Source: Pseudoxanthomonas sp. SL93
GTDB lineage: Bacteria > Pseudomonadota > Gammaproteobacteria > Xanthomonadales > Xanthomonadaceae
Assembly: GCF_026625825.1 (NCBI RefSeq)
Contig: NZ_CP113065.1
Location: 3,711,501-3,775,500 of the forward strand
Length of the DNA: 64,000 nt
Reading direction: 5' to 3'
Within the stretch, counting starts at the first letter, position 1. Each line of letters opens with the position of its first letter. Positions 43,198-52,914 of this stretch are shown piece by piece. Made by a program: the position numbers and the translations under genes. Below the pieces are notes generated by a model. It made no database searches, was not told the origin of the DNA, and saw only the letters and a program-made list of their open reading frames with translations.

Positions 43198-44229
43198 ATG
43201 ACAAGACCTGTCCTGACCGTCGTCGTGGCGGCCTTCAACGAAGCTGAGGCCCTGCCGCTGATGCATCCGCGCATCGCTTCGGCCCTGGATGCGCTGGCCG
43301 ACGTGGAAGGCCGCATCCTGTATGTGGACGATGGCAGTACCGATGCCACGTGGGCGGTGCTGCGCGTGCTGGCGGCATCCGATTCCCGCGTCGCGCTGCT
43401 GCGCCTGTCGCGCAACTTCGGCAAGGAAGCGGCGCTGACGGCCGGGCTGGACCGGGTGGACACCGGTGCCGCGCTGATCCTGGATGCGGATGGGCAGGAT
43501 CCGCCGGAGCTGATCGGGGAATTCGTCCGGCAATGGCAGGCGGGCTACGACAACGTGCATGGCACCCGCATCCAGCGCGAAGGCGAAAGCTGGTTGAAGC
43601 GATCCACCGCGCATGCGTTCTACCGCGTGATCGGTCGCCTGTCGAAGACACCGATTCCTGCCGACACCGGCGACTTCCGCCTGCTGTCGCCGCGTGCGCT
43701 GGCCGCGTTGCGCGAACTGCGCGAGCGCCATCGTTTCATGAAGGGCCTGTTCGGCTGGGTGGGCTTCAACCAGGTCGCCGTGCCTTACCACCGCGAACCG
43801 CGCCTGGCGGGGGAGAGCAACTTCGGTTTCTGGCGGTTGTGGAACTTCGCGCTGGAAGGCATCACCAGTTTCTCCACCGCGCCCCTGCGCGCCGCCACCT
43901 ACCTGGGTGTGCTGACGGCGCTGCTGGCGTTCGCCTTCGCCATCTGGGTGATGCTGAAGGCGATGCTGTGGGGCGATCCGGTGGCCGGCTGGCCGACCAT
44001 GATGACGGTCATCCTGTTCCTGGGCGGGGTGCAGCTGATGGCGCTGGGGTTGATCGGCGAGTACCTGGGGCGCCTGTACGAGGAATCCAAGCAGCGTCCG
44101 CTCTACCTGATCGATGCGTGGCAACCGGGCGGGGCAGGAGTATCCTTGCCCCAGCCCGATCGACCCTCTCTCCCATCCGGAGGCCGCCATGCGCACGGTT
44201 CGTCAGTTGCTGGGGTCCAAGACCCCTGA
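43198..44229 (+). CDS. Family 2 glycosyltransferase (polyprenyl-phosphate type, two TM helices)
   Basis: The 343-residue protein begins with the GT-A core (LTVVVAAFNEAEALPLM, GRILYVDDGSTDATWAVL, RNFGKEAALTAGLD, ILDADGQDPPELI) and has the acceptor motif ADTGDFRLLSPRAL. Two C-terminal transmembrane helices follow (TYLGVLTALLAFAFAIWVMLKAML and MMTVILFLGGVQLMALGLIGEYLGRLYEE). This is the GtrB/DPM1-like class that loads a sugar onto polyprenyl phosphate for envelope polysaccharide modification. It has a 40-residue tail after the second helix; its last 41 bases overlap the CBS gene start. No gtrA flippase gene is adjacent. Confidence 0.9.
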   Translation: MTRPVLTVVVAAFNEAEALPLMHPRIASALDALADVEGRILYVDDGSTDATWAVLRVLAASDSRVALLRLSRNFGKEAALTAGLDRVDTGAALILDADGQDPPELIGEFVRQWQAGYDNVHGTRIQREGESWLKRSTAHAFYRVIGRLSKTPIPADTGDFRLLSPRALAALRELRERHRFMKGLFGWVGFNQVAVPYHREPRLAGESNFGFWRLWNFALEGITSFSTAPLRAATYLGVLTALLAFAFAIWVMLKAMLWGDPVAGWPTMMTVILFLGGVQLMALGLIGEYLGRLYEESKQRPLYLIDAWQPGGAGVSLPQPDRPSLPSGGRHAHGSSVAGVQDP

Positions 44230-44617
44230 AGTCTTTTCGGTATCCCCTGATTCCTCGGTCCTCGATGCGATCAAGCTGATGGCGGAGAAAGGCGTGGGTG
44301 CGGTCCTGGCCATGCAGGGGCCACGCCTCGCCGGCATCGTGTCCGAGCGCGACTACGCCCGCAAGGTGGTCCTGCAGGGGCGCTCCTCGGCGAATACGCC
44401 GGTGCGCGACATCATGACCGCGAAGGTGGTGACGGTGCGGCTGGACGATTCGGTCGACCACTGCATGCAGGTGGTCACCGAGCACCGCATCCGCCACCTG
44501 CCGGTCGTGGAGGGCGACAGCGTGGTGGGCGTGGTGTCCATCGGCGACCTGGTCAAGGCGGTCATCGAAGACCAGCAGGTGGAACTGGACCAGTTGCAGC
44601 GGTACATCGCCAGCTGA
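44189..44617 (+). CDS. CBS-domain protein
   Basis: The ATG at 44189 follows GGAGG and gives 142 residues with two CBS motifs: EVFSVSPDSSVLDAIKLMAEKGVGAVLAM, then IVSERDYARKVVLQG (about 12-68), and IMTAKVVTVRLDDSVDHCMQVVTEHRIRHLPVVEGDSVVGVVSIGDLVKAVI (about 77-128). This stand-alone CBS pair probably binds AMP/ATP or another nucleotide as an energy sensor. Partner unknown. Its start is 41 bases before the glycosyltransferase stop. Confidence 0.93.
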   Translation: MRTVRQLLGSKTPEVFSVSPDSSVLDAIKLMAEKGVGAVLAMQGPRLAGIVSERDYARKVVLQGRSSANTPVRDIMTAKVVTVRLDDSVDHCMQVVTEHRIRHLPVVEGDSVVGVVSIGDLVKAVIEDQQVELDQLQRYIAS

Positions 44618-44630
44618 TCGCGCATCGCGG

Positions 44631-46583
44631 TCACTTCGCGTACTGGCCGCCGCAATTGCTGTCTTCGCCCGGGCCGACTTCGATCGTGGCCAGCAGTGCC
44701 GCGGGCGGCGCGATGCTTCCCAGTGCAAGGGCGGTCGCGCCACGCAGGCCCAAGCGTTTGAAATCCGGGCGGAAAGACGGGTCCTTGAACGTCCCGCCGA
44801 CCACCAGGGGTGAACGCAGCGCCAGGATGCTGCGGTCCTTGGGGCGCGGACGCAGCTCCAGATCCAGCGCCTCATCCTTCAGATTGATGGTGCCCTTGCC
44901 GACGATGAGCGTGTCGCTGGAATCGAACGCCAGTGCGCGTGCCTGCATCATCCCGTCCTTGACCGCGAAATCGCCGAAGGCGCAACGGATCGGTACCGTG
45001 CGGTCCTTCGTCACCAGGAATTTCAGGGCTTCGGCGATATCCAGGCCGGCCAGTTCCATCAACAGGTTGCTGATGCGTCCCTGGCCCATGCCCAGCGCGA
45101 TGTCGCCATCGGCGCTTCCCAGGATGCCGGCGATGGAGTTGCCGGTACCGGTGATGGTGATGTCGCCGCCCACGCGCCCGACCGCATCGCGCGTCAGCGC
45201 CACGTTCGGGAACAACTTGCCCAGGTCCAGCCTGCGGGCAGTGATCCTCGCGCGTGTACGGATGGTGTCTTCCCGCGCGTCCATCTGGATGGTTGAGCGG
45301 ATGTCGCCATCGGCCACGCCGAAGTTGAGGGGTTCCAGTCGCAGCAGTCCGGCATCCAGCAACAGGTGGGCGTCCATGTCTTCGATCGGCAGCCCCGGCG
45401 CATTGATGCGTTGCGCTTTCAGGCGCACGTCCGCATCCATGGCGCGCAGTTTGGTCAGGTCGTAGGGCGTATCCGGCAGCAGCCGCGCATCGGCGGCGAG
45501 TTGGGCCGATTCGGCCTTCTGCTCCGGATTGCTGGCTTCCTTCCCACCGGTTTCGGGCGGTGCGCCGATGAAGCCGGACAGGTCATCCAGGTCCAGCCGC
45601 TTGGACACCAGGTTCGCCTTCAGCAGGGGTCGCGCGCGCCCCATGGTGACACTGGCCGAACCGCCCAGGTCGCTGTCGCCGACGACGCCAGTGAAGTCGT
45701 TGTAGTGCCAGGTGGCGCCATCGCGGCTGAAGCGTCCATCCAGCTTGTAAGGAGGCGTCGACGGGGTTGCCACCCCGATCAGCGGGAAAAGGTCCTCCAG
45801 GTCCTGGCCCGCCAGCATCAGGCGCAGGTCGAAGTCGCGCAGTCGGAACGGGTCAAGCAAGGTGCCGCGTGCGTGGGCCCGAGTACGGCCGGCGGTGGCG
45901 CGCACGTCGATCCGGTACGGTCGCTCGGTGTCGCGCAGCGCCAGCGGGGTTTCCGCCTGACCGGCCAGCGTGAACGCATTGCCGGCCCAGCGCCCTTTTC
46001 CTTTCACGTCCACCACCGGCGTATCGGTCGCGCGCGCAGGGGTGGCGCTGTCCAGTTGCAGGTCGATGTCGGTCTTCCGGCGCGGATCGAGATAGAGCAG
46101 CCTGCCGTCTTCTATCCATAGCCGGCGTAGCAGGAGCTTGCCGTCTCCCCCGTCGCCGAACACCCAGTTGCCCACTCCGTCGGGACCGGTTTCCAGCCGC
46201 AGACGCGGTTTGTCCAACCGGATCTCGGGGATGCGCGTTTCGCGTTTGAAGAAGAAGGGGAACACTTCCACGCGCAGCTCGGCGCGGTCCGCCGATGCCA
46301 TGGTGGCCACTTTCGACCACGGGGCATTGCCGAATTCCAGCGCATCGGCACGGATGGTCGTGGTGCGCCCAAGGTCCACGTCCAGGTTGCCGCCGATATG
46401 GAACGTGCGACCGGTCTGCGCCTTCACCACGTATTCCACCGGGCGGCGCAGCCAGTTCCATTCGAACAGCAATACGAAGGCCACGATCACCGCCACCACG
46501 ATGCCCAACACGATGGACGTGGTGCGCGAGAGCGGGCGCAGGGTGAAGCGCGGACGGAGCTTGGCCTGGCTCATGGCGCCCAT
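44631..46583 (-). CDS. AsmA family protein
   Basis: The product is 650 residues from ATG 46583 (647 from 46574). It has an N-terminal membrane helix (SIVLGIVVAVIVAFVLLFEWNWLRRPVEY), then the AsmA N-terminal pattern (GRTFHIGGNLDVDLGRTTTIRADALEFGNAPWSKVATMASADRAEL, in pieces). The C-terminal AsmA_2 region contains RTRARITARRLDLGKLFPN, GKGTINLKDEALDLELRPRPKDRSILALRSPLVVGGTFKDPSFRPDF. It is expected to sit in the inner membrane with its body in the periplasm and to affect outer-membrane assembly or lipid transport. It is convergent with the CBS gene. Confidence 0.92.
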   Translation of the reverse strand: MGAMSQAKLRPRFTLRPLSRTTSIVLGIVVAVIVAFVLLFEWNWLRRPVEYVVKAQTGRTFHIGGNLDVDLGRTTTIRADALEFGNAPWSKVATMASADRAELRVEVFPFFFKRETRIPEIRLDKPRLRLETGPDGVGNWVFGDGGDGKLLLRRLWIEDGRLLYLDPRRKTDIDLQLDSATPARATDTPVVDVKGKGRWAGNAFTLAGQAETPLALRDTERPYRIDVRATAGRTRAHARGTLLDPFRLRDFDLRLMLAGQDLEDLFPLIGVATPSTPPYKLDGRFSRDGATWHYNDFTGVVGDSDLGGSASVTMGRARPLLKANLVSKRLDLDDLSGFIGAPPETGGKEASNPEQKAESAQLAADARLLPDTPYDLTKLRAMDADVRLKAQRINAPGLPIEDMDAHLLLDAGLLRLEPLNFGVADGDIRSTIQMDAREDTIRTRARITARRLDLGKLFPNVALTRDAVGRVGGDITITGTGNSIAGILGSADGDIALGMGQGRISNLLMELAGLDIAEALKFLVTKDRTVPIRCAFGDFAVKDGMMQARALAFDSSDTLIVGKGTINLKDEALDLELRPRPKDRSILALRSPLVVGGTFKDPSFRPDFKRLGLRGATALALGSIAPPAALLATIEVGPGEDSNCGGQYAK

Positions 46584-46668
46584 GGTTGGGAACCACGTGT
46601 TCAGGGAATGCGAAGCAAGGCGTCAGGGGTTCATGTTCCGGACATGAACGATTCAGCGCCGGGCCGTG

Positions 46669-47364
46669 TCAGCCGCCCATGCGTGGCATCAGCACTTGTT
46701 CGGTCACCGCGATGAAATGGCACACGCTGCCGGCGATCACGAACAGGTGCCAGATGGCGTGCGAATAGCGAATCGATTCGCGGTGGTAGAAGAACGTGCC
46801 CAACGTGTAGAAAACGCCACCGGCCAGCAGCCAGCCCAGCGTCCACGCATCCAGCGACTGCAGCAGCGGCTTGATGGCGACGATCACCAGCCAGCCCATC
46901 GCGATGTAGATGATCGTCGACAGCAGCTTGAAGCGGCCCGTGTAGAACAGCTTGAACACCACGCCCGCCACCGCCAGTGTCCAGATCGCGGCGAACAGGC
47001 CCCAGCCCCATGGGCCGCGCAGGCCGATCAGCGTGAAGGGCGTGTAGGTACCGGCGATCAGCAGGTAGATGGCACAGTGATCGAATACCTTCAGCCGGCC
47101 CTTTGCGACCGGGTGCTGAATGGCGTGGTAAAGCGTGGACGCCGTGTACAGCAGCAACAGCGTGATCCCGAACACGATGGATGCGCCCAGTTGCCACGCA
47201 TCGCCATGGATCGCCGCCAGCGTGATCAGCACGGCGCCACCGGCCAGCGCGGCGACGGCGCCCAGGCCATGGGTCAGTGCACTGGCGATCTCGTCGCGCA
47301 TGTCGGCCAGATGGTCGGCGCGCTTGCGCTCGCGCAATGTCCGGAAAGGTGTCGGGTCACTCAT
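46669..47364 (-). CDS. Hemolysin III / PAQR family membrane protein
   Basis: The 231-residue protein has seven hydrophobic helices with PAQR motifs. These include ADMRDEIASALTHGLGAVAALAGGAVLI, TASTLYHAIQHPVAKGRLKVFDHCAIYLLIAGTYTPFTLI, and HRESIRYSHAIWHLFVIAGSVCHFIAV with the metal-binding histidines. Such proteins are called hemolysin III but act more probably as metal-dependent hydrolases or lipid-related membrane proteins; pore-forming activity should not be assumed. It sits 85 bases past the asmA start in the same direction. Confidence 0.92.
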   Translation of the reverse strand: MSDPTPFRTLRERKRADHLADMRDEIASALTHGLGAVAALAGGAVLITLAAIHGDAWQLGASIVFGITLLLLYTASTLYHAIQHPVAKGRLKVFDHCAIYLLIAGTYTPFTLIGLRGPWGWGLFAAIWTLAVAGVVFKLFYTGRFKLLSTIIYIAMGWLVIVAIKPLLQSLDAWTLGWLLAGGVFYTLGTFFYHRESIRYSHAIWHLFVIAGSVCHFIAVTEQVLMPRMGG

Positions 47365-47468
47365 GTGCGCACGTTACCGCAACGCAGCATGGCTTGCATC
47401 AGGCGCCAGCGGCCCGGTCGAGGCGGGGGCGACCGCCGTGCGCGGATGCCCTCGCATGCATCAACGGC

Positions 47469-47726
47469 TCAGACCGCGCCGACGCCCGAAAGCGCGGCCA
47501 TGTCGGGACGGAACACGATGCAGAGCGCCACGCCGACCAGGAACAGGATGAGCGGCACCTTGTTCTCGGCGAAGTTCTTGATGCCGTAATAGATCGTGTA
47601 GAAGCGGCAGATGAAGCACAGGATCGCCGCCACTGCGCCATCCTTCTTGGCGGCGTTGACGGTCATCCAGATGGCGCCGACCAGTGCGGCGATCGCTCCC
47701 AGAAAATACATGCCCCATTTCCCCAT
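47469..47726 (-). CDS. Small membrane protein, unknown function
   Basis: The 85-residue product has two or three helices (YFLGAIAALVGAIWMTVNAA, AVAAILCFICRFYTIYYGIKNF, VPLILFLVGVALCIVF). A motif with two cysteines and aromatic residues (CFICRFYTIYYGIKNFAENK) resembles short DUF membrane proteins. ATG at 47726 follows GGGAAATGGGG. It lies between hlyIII and prfC on the minus strand with a hairpin upstream. Confidence 0.65.
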   Translation of the reverse strand: MGKWGMYFLGAIAALVGAIWMTVNAAKKDGAVAAILCFICRFYTIYYGIKNFAENKVPLILFLVGVALCIVFRPDMAALSGVGAV

Positions 47727-47818
47727 GAGTGGCCGCGAATGCGGCAGGGCAAGCCCAGCCGACGGGTCGCCACGCCGGGAATGGGTGGGTCTGGTCGCCC
47801 GGGACGAACGTAACCCGG

Positions 47819-47843
47819 GAAACGCCGCGCGGGCGCGCGGCGT
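47819..47843 (-). terminator. Probable terminator of prfC
   Basis: ACGCCGCGC and GCGCGGCGT form a perfect stem around GGGC (47822-47843), followed on the minus strand by a short TTTCCC. It begins within 5 bases of the prfC stop, so the stem is close to the coding end. Confidence 0.5.
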
Positions 47844-47845
47844 CG

Positions 47846-49450
<1,605 letters not shown>

Positions 49451-49531
49451 GGAAACGACGCCCGCGGGGGCGCTGGTCGGCTGGGGAGGGCGGCATTATA
49501 GCGGCTGCGGGCAGGGCGGCCGCCTGCGGTG

Positions 49532-50461
49532 TCAGCGGCTGGAGGGGAACTGCAGCTGCCCCAGCGGCCCGAACATCCTGAACGGCACCGATTCCAGCCG
49601 CATGCCACGGTTGGCCTGCACCACGAAGTGCAGGTGCGGCGCAGTGGAGAAGCCGGTATTGCCCGACAGCCCGATGTATTGGCCCTTGCGTACGTACTGG
49701 CCCACCCGCACCTGCGCGCCTTCCGGCTGCAGGTGCGCGTACAGCGCCATGCTGCCGTCGCTGTGCAGGATGCGGATGAAATTGGCGCGGCCGCCGTACT
49801 TTTCGCGGTTCAGCCCGGCTTTCTCGAAATCCGATTCCACCTGCATCACCAGGCCCTCGCGCGAGGCCACGATCCGCGTGCCTTCGGGCACGGCGAAATC
49901 CACCGCATGCAGGTTCTGCGCATCGCTGTGGCTGAAGCGTCCGCCCGGGCCTTGGTCCACGCGCACGCGGCCGTACTCGAACGGCAGGCGGTAGTCGTAG
50001 TCCTGCGGCTGGCTGGACGGATCGCCCGGCATGCCATCCAGCGACAGCTCGAAATCGCCGCCGCGCAAGGGGTCGGTCACGCTGATCTCGGCCACCAGCA
50101 CGCTGCTGCGCGCCGGCACCACCGCGCGTGCGGGCAGGCCGGGCGCGCTGCGGACGTCACGCTGGCGGCGGAAGCCCAGCAGCACTTCCACCGGCCCATG
50201 CATCAGATTGTCGGCCCAGGCCTGGTAACGCAGCCCTGCACGCTCCAGGCGCAGGCGGACCAGCGCGCTGGGCGGGTTGCGGAAGCGCATCACGTCCAGG
50301 TCGCCGCCGGCCACCTGGTCGGGTTGCGGCGGCTGGTCACCGTATTGCGTGTAGCCCTGCTTGTCCTTCCACCGGTACAGGCGCGCCGCATCGGCAGGCG
50401 ACGCCACGCACAGCACGAGCAGTGCCATGCAGCCCGCCCGCGCGGCACGCCATGCGTTCAC
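49532..50461 (-). CDS. M23-family metallopeptidase with N-terminal DUF4124-like domain
   Basis: The GTG at 50461 overlaps the upstream stop by four bases (GTGA) and gives 309 residues. A signal peptide (MALLVLCVASPADA, about 12-25) is followed by a DUF4124-like WKDKQGYTQYGDQPP stretch. The M23/LytM domain lies in the second half, with zinc ligands in NLHAVDFAVPEGTRIVASREG and HLHFVVQ (APHLHF). Bordering motifs are ADFEKAGLNREKYGG-like text and SDGSMALYAHLQPEGAQVRVGQYVRKGQ. It should cleave peptidoglycan cross-links or act as an activator of amidases. Coupled translation with the lipoprotein gene suggests joint action. Confidence 0.88.
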   Translation of the reverse strand: MNAWRAARAGCMALLVLCVASPADAARLYRWKDKQGYTQYGDQPPQPDQVAGGDLDVMRFRNPPSALVRLRLERAGLRYQAWADNLMHGPVEVLLGFRRQRDVRSAPGLPARAVVPARSSVLVAEISVTDPLRGGDFELSLDGMPGDPSSQPQDYDYRLPFEYGRVRVDQGPGGRFSHSDAQNLHAVDFAVPEGTRIVASREGLVMQVESDFEKAGLNREKYGGRANFIRILHSDGSMALYAHLQPEGAQVRVGQYVRKGQYIGLSGNTGFSTAPHLHFVVQANRGMRLESVPFRMFGPLGQLQFPSSR

Positions 50462-51549
50462 CGGCGGCAGTCTTCCCGTAGGTCCAGCGCGTTGGCGATG
50501 TCGCGCAGGTCGAACGCCGCCAGCGACACGTCGTTGTGCAGGGCAAACAGCGCGCCCGCCGGGAAGCGCGGGGTGGGCATGGCGTAGAGGGTTTCGCCAT
50601 CCGTGTTGGCGGTGACCCGCCCGGAGAACACGCCGCGGGGCGCGAGCGTTTCGCGGTCGAACACGCGGAAGCGCGTCGGCGTCAGCTGGTCCACCGCGAC
50701 CCAGTAACCGTCGTCGGCGTTGCAGGCCCACAGCGCGATGCCTTCCGCGTCGGCGTCGAACACCGGCAGGCTGTAGCCACGGTAGCCACCGTCCAGACCG
50801 TAGTCGCGCAGGGTGGAGCCCACGCGCCGGTCCTCTTCGGCGATCAGCAGGCGCCGATGCGTGGGGTCGCCGGCGATCGATTCCACCATGCGCAGCGCGC
50901 CGGCCTCGTCGGTATCGCCGAAGGTGCCGGCCAGTTCCGCCTGCAGCCTGCCCGCGGCATCCAGCTGGACGCGGAAGCGCTTCACCCGGCGGTCCAGTTC
51001 GGCCATCGGCGGCAGCTTGCCGGTGCGGAAGTCCGCCATGAAGCTGTCGGTGACGAACACGTCCAGCTGCCCCGGGCCGGTTTCCTGCAGCCACAGGCCA
51101 TACGGCGCACCCAGCACGTCATCGCCGAACGTGCCGAGCGGGGTGAAGTCGGGCAGCCGGAACGCCTGCACGCGATGGTTGTCGCGCTCTGCCACGAACA
51201 GCAGGTCACCGAACACGGCGATGCCGTTGGGGCGGTTGAACTGGCCCGGCGCGGTGCCCTGGCTCCCGACGGTACGCAGGCGCGTGCCGGTGTCGGCGTC
51301 GTACAGCGCCAGGTGGTGGGTGGCCTTGGCGGTGGCGATCAGCCAGACCGGACCTTCTTCTGTTGGCCAGGCCACCAGCGAGTCCAGCTCGTCCCCGGCC
51401 ACCGGCTCGGAGACCCATGCCTCGGCGATCACCGCGTCGGCGGGCGTCTTCGGCGCAGGGGCCGGCGGGGTGGAGGTACGCAGGGGGGCGGCGCTGCAGG
51501 CGGCCAGCAGGGCGGCGCAAAGCCCGCCCATCAGGAAATTTCGTGTCAT
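50458..51549 (-). CDS. Lipoprotein with NHL/phytase-like beta-propeller
   Basis: The 363-residue protein has a lipoprotein signal (NFLMGGLCAALLAACSAAP, lipobox LLAAC), then a proline-rich linker. Propeller-like repeats follow: SLVAWPTEEGPVWLIATAKATHHLALYDADTGTRLRTVG, APGQFNRPNGIAVFGDLLFVAERDNHRVQAFRLPDFTPLGTFG, GGYRGYSLPVFDADAEGIALWACNADDGYWVAVDQ. Aspartate-rich blades resemble beta-propeller phytases (calcium-binding) and NHL proteins. Phytase activity is possible but not proven from sequence. It is translated with the M23 peptidase by a GTGA overlap and is divergent from the methionine operon. Confidence 0.75.
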   Translation of the reverse strand: MTRNFLMGGLCAALLAACSAAPLRTSTPPAPAPKTPADAVIAEAWVSEPVAGDELDSLVAWPTEEGPVWLIATAKATHHLALYDADTGTRLRTVGSQGTAPGQFNRPNGIAVFGDLLFVAERDNHRVQAFRLPDFTPLGTFGDDVLGAPYGLWLQETGPGQLDVFVTDSFMADFRTGKLPPMAELDRRVKRFRVQLDAAGRLQAELAGTFGDTDEAGALRMVESIAGDPTHRRLLIAEEDRRVGSTLRDYGLDGGYRGYSLPVFDADAEGIALWACNADDGYWVAVDQLTPTRFRVFDRETLAPRGVFSGRVTANTDGETLYAMPTPRFPAGALFALHNDVSLAAFDLRDIANALDLREDCRR

Positions 51550-51627
51550 GTGAGGAATTATGCGGCATCGCCGCAGGCGGCGGCGAGGCGGATCCGGTTA
51601 TTCCATCGCTCTATCCGAATAAAGCGA

Positions 51628-51656
51628 TTGACAAGTGCGGAAACCGGCGGCAGAGT
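51628..51656 (+). promoter_or_regulatory. Promoter of the methionine operon
   Basis: TTGACA (51628-51633) is followed by CAGAGT at 17 bases (51651-51656) as a weak -10. The predicted start falls just before the riboswitch P1 stem at 51663. The -35 is perfect; the -10 is poor. Confidence 0.45.
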
Positions 51657-51662
51657 AGCGTC

Positions 51663-51775
51663 ACCATCGAGACCGGCAGAGGGACAGGCCCGAAGAAGCC
51701 GGGGCAGCCAGCGACGCGCAAGCGCCGTGTAGGTGCCAAATCCTGCGGGGACCTCAGCGTCTGCCGGAAGATGGT
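51663..51775 (+). promoter_or_regulatory. SAM-I (S-box) riboswitch
   Basis: P1 pairs ACCATC (51663-51668) with GATGGT (51770-51775). Between them are the SAM-I core elements: CGAGACCGGCAGAGGGACAG, GGCCCGAAGAAGCCGGGGCA then GCC (P2/P3 region and kink-turn), AGGTGCCAAATCCTGC (J3/4 and P4) and the closing GGAAG. It senses S-adenosylmethionine and should turn the downstream metX-metB-hom operon off when SAM is high. The roughly 90 bases before the metX ATG contain two hairpins, CGAGCT/AGCTCG (51803-51820) and CCGTG/CACGG (51781-51795), but no T-run, so control is likely translational. Confidence 0.9.
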
Positions 51776-51867
51776 TCGTACCGTGTCCTCGCACGGCGAA
51801 CGCGAGCTCCGCGAAGCTCGGTGGTGCAGTCCCGTCCCGCAAGGGATCACGCCCACCGGATGCCGCC

Positions 51868-52914
51868 ATGAGCTTCGTCAGTCCTTCGCTCCATCGCCTT
51901 GCCGAGCCTTCGTCGCTCGAGGGCCTCCCGCTGTCTTCCACGCAGGACGATGCGCCCCGCGCCCTTCGCGGCGAAGTGGTGGTGGAACTGGCCATGCGCC
52001 ATGCCGGCACGCGTGCGGTGACGCTGCGTTACGAACTGCAGGGGCCAGTGGGCGCACCGGTGGTCTTCGTGGCCGGCGGCATTTCCGCGCACCGCCACCT
52101 GACCGCCAGCCACGTATTCCCTGAAAGTGGCTGGCTGAACGAGCTGGTCGCTGCTGGCCGCGCGCTGGATCCGGCGCAGCGGCAGCTGCTGGCATTCGAC
52201 TTCATCGGCGCCGACGGCCGCCTCGACGCGCCAATCGACTCCGCCGACCAGGCCGATGCCATCGCCAAGCTGCTGGGCGCACTGGGCATCGCGCGCCTGG
52301 AAACCTTCGTCGGTTATTCGTATGGCGCGCTGGTGGGCCTGCAGTTCGCCGCCCGCCATCCCGAACGCGTGAAGAAGCTGGTCGCCGTCAGTGGTGCCCA
52401 TCGCGCGCATCCGTATGCGGCCGCCTGGCGTGCCCTGCAACGGCGTGCCGTCACGCTGGGCCAGTTGCAGTGCGCCGACGCGCAGGGGCTGTCGCTGGCG
52501 CGGCAGTTCGCGATGCTCAGCTACCGCACGCCGGAGGAATTCGGCGAGCGCTTCGACAGCGCGCCCGAGATCGTCAACGGCCGCGTGCGCGTGGCCGCCG
52601 AAGACTACCTGGACGCCGCCGGCGCGCAGTACGTCGCGCGCACGCCGGTCATTGCCTACGTGCGCCTGTCCGAGTCCATCGACCTGCACCGCGTCGACCC
52701 CGCCGACATCCGCGTGCCCACGCTGGTGGTCGCGGTGGAAGGCGACCGCCTGGTGCCGCTGTCCGATTCCGTGGCGCTGGTGGAAGGCCTCGGCACGCTG
52801 GGCCAGCTGCGCGTGCTGCGCTCGCCCTACGGCCATGACGCCTTCCTGAAAGAAACCGACCGCATCGATTCCATCCTCACCTCGGCCCTGCGCGCCGCCG
52901 GAGACCTCGCATGA
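51868..52914 (+). CDS. metX: Homoserine O-acyltransferase (MetX family)
   Basis: The ATG at 51868 gives 348 residues, slightly shorter than typical MetX (about 370). The alpha/beta-hydrolase transferase core has PVVFVAGGISAHRHLTASHVFPESGW, nucleophile serine in FVGYSYGALVGLQFAARHPERVKK, acid region VEGDRLVPLSDSV and histidine in YGHDAFLKE. It acylates homoserine for entry into methionine synthesis; succinyl rather than acetyl transfer is likely because xanthomonad enzymes of this type often use succinyl-CoA. A serine O-succinyltransferase role is a less likely alternative, because the operon contains metB and hom under a SAM riboswitch. Overlaps metB by ATGA. Confidence 0.85.
   Translation: MSFVSPSLHRLAEPSSLEGLPLSSTQDDAPRALRGEVVVELAMRHAGTRAVTLRYELQGPVGAPVVFVAGGISAHRHLTASHVFPESGWLNELVAAGRALDPAQRQLLAFDFIGADGRLDAPIDSADQADAIAKLLGALGIARLETFVGYSYGALVGLQFAARHPERVKKLVAVSGAHRAHPYAAAWRALQRRAVTLGQLQCADAQGLSLARQFAMLSYRTPEEFGERFDSAPEIVNGRVRVAAEDYLDAAGAQYVARTPVIAYVRLSESIDLHRVDPADIRVPTLVVAVEGDRLVPLSDSVALVEGLGTLGQLRVLRSPYGHDAFLKETDRIDSILTSALRAAGDLA

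Noticed and set aside
46669..47364. Virulence hemolysin
   Set aside because: The PAQR/hemolysin III family name does not establish haemolytic activity; no toxin context is present.
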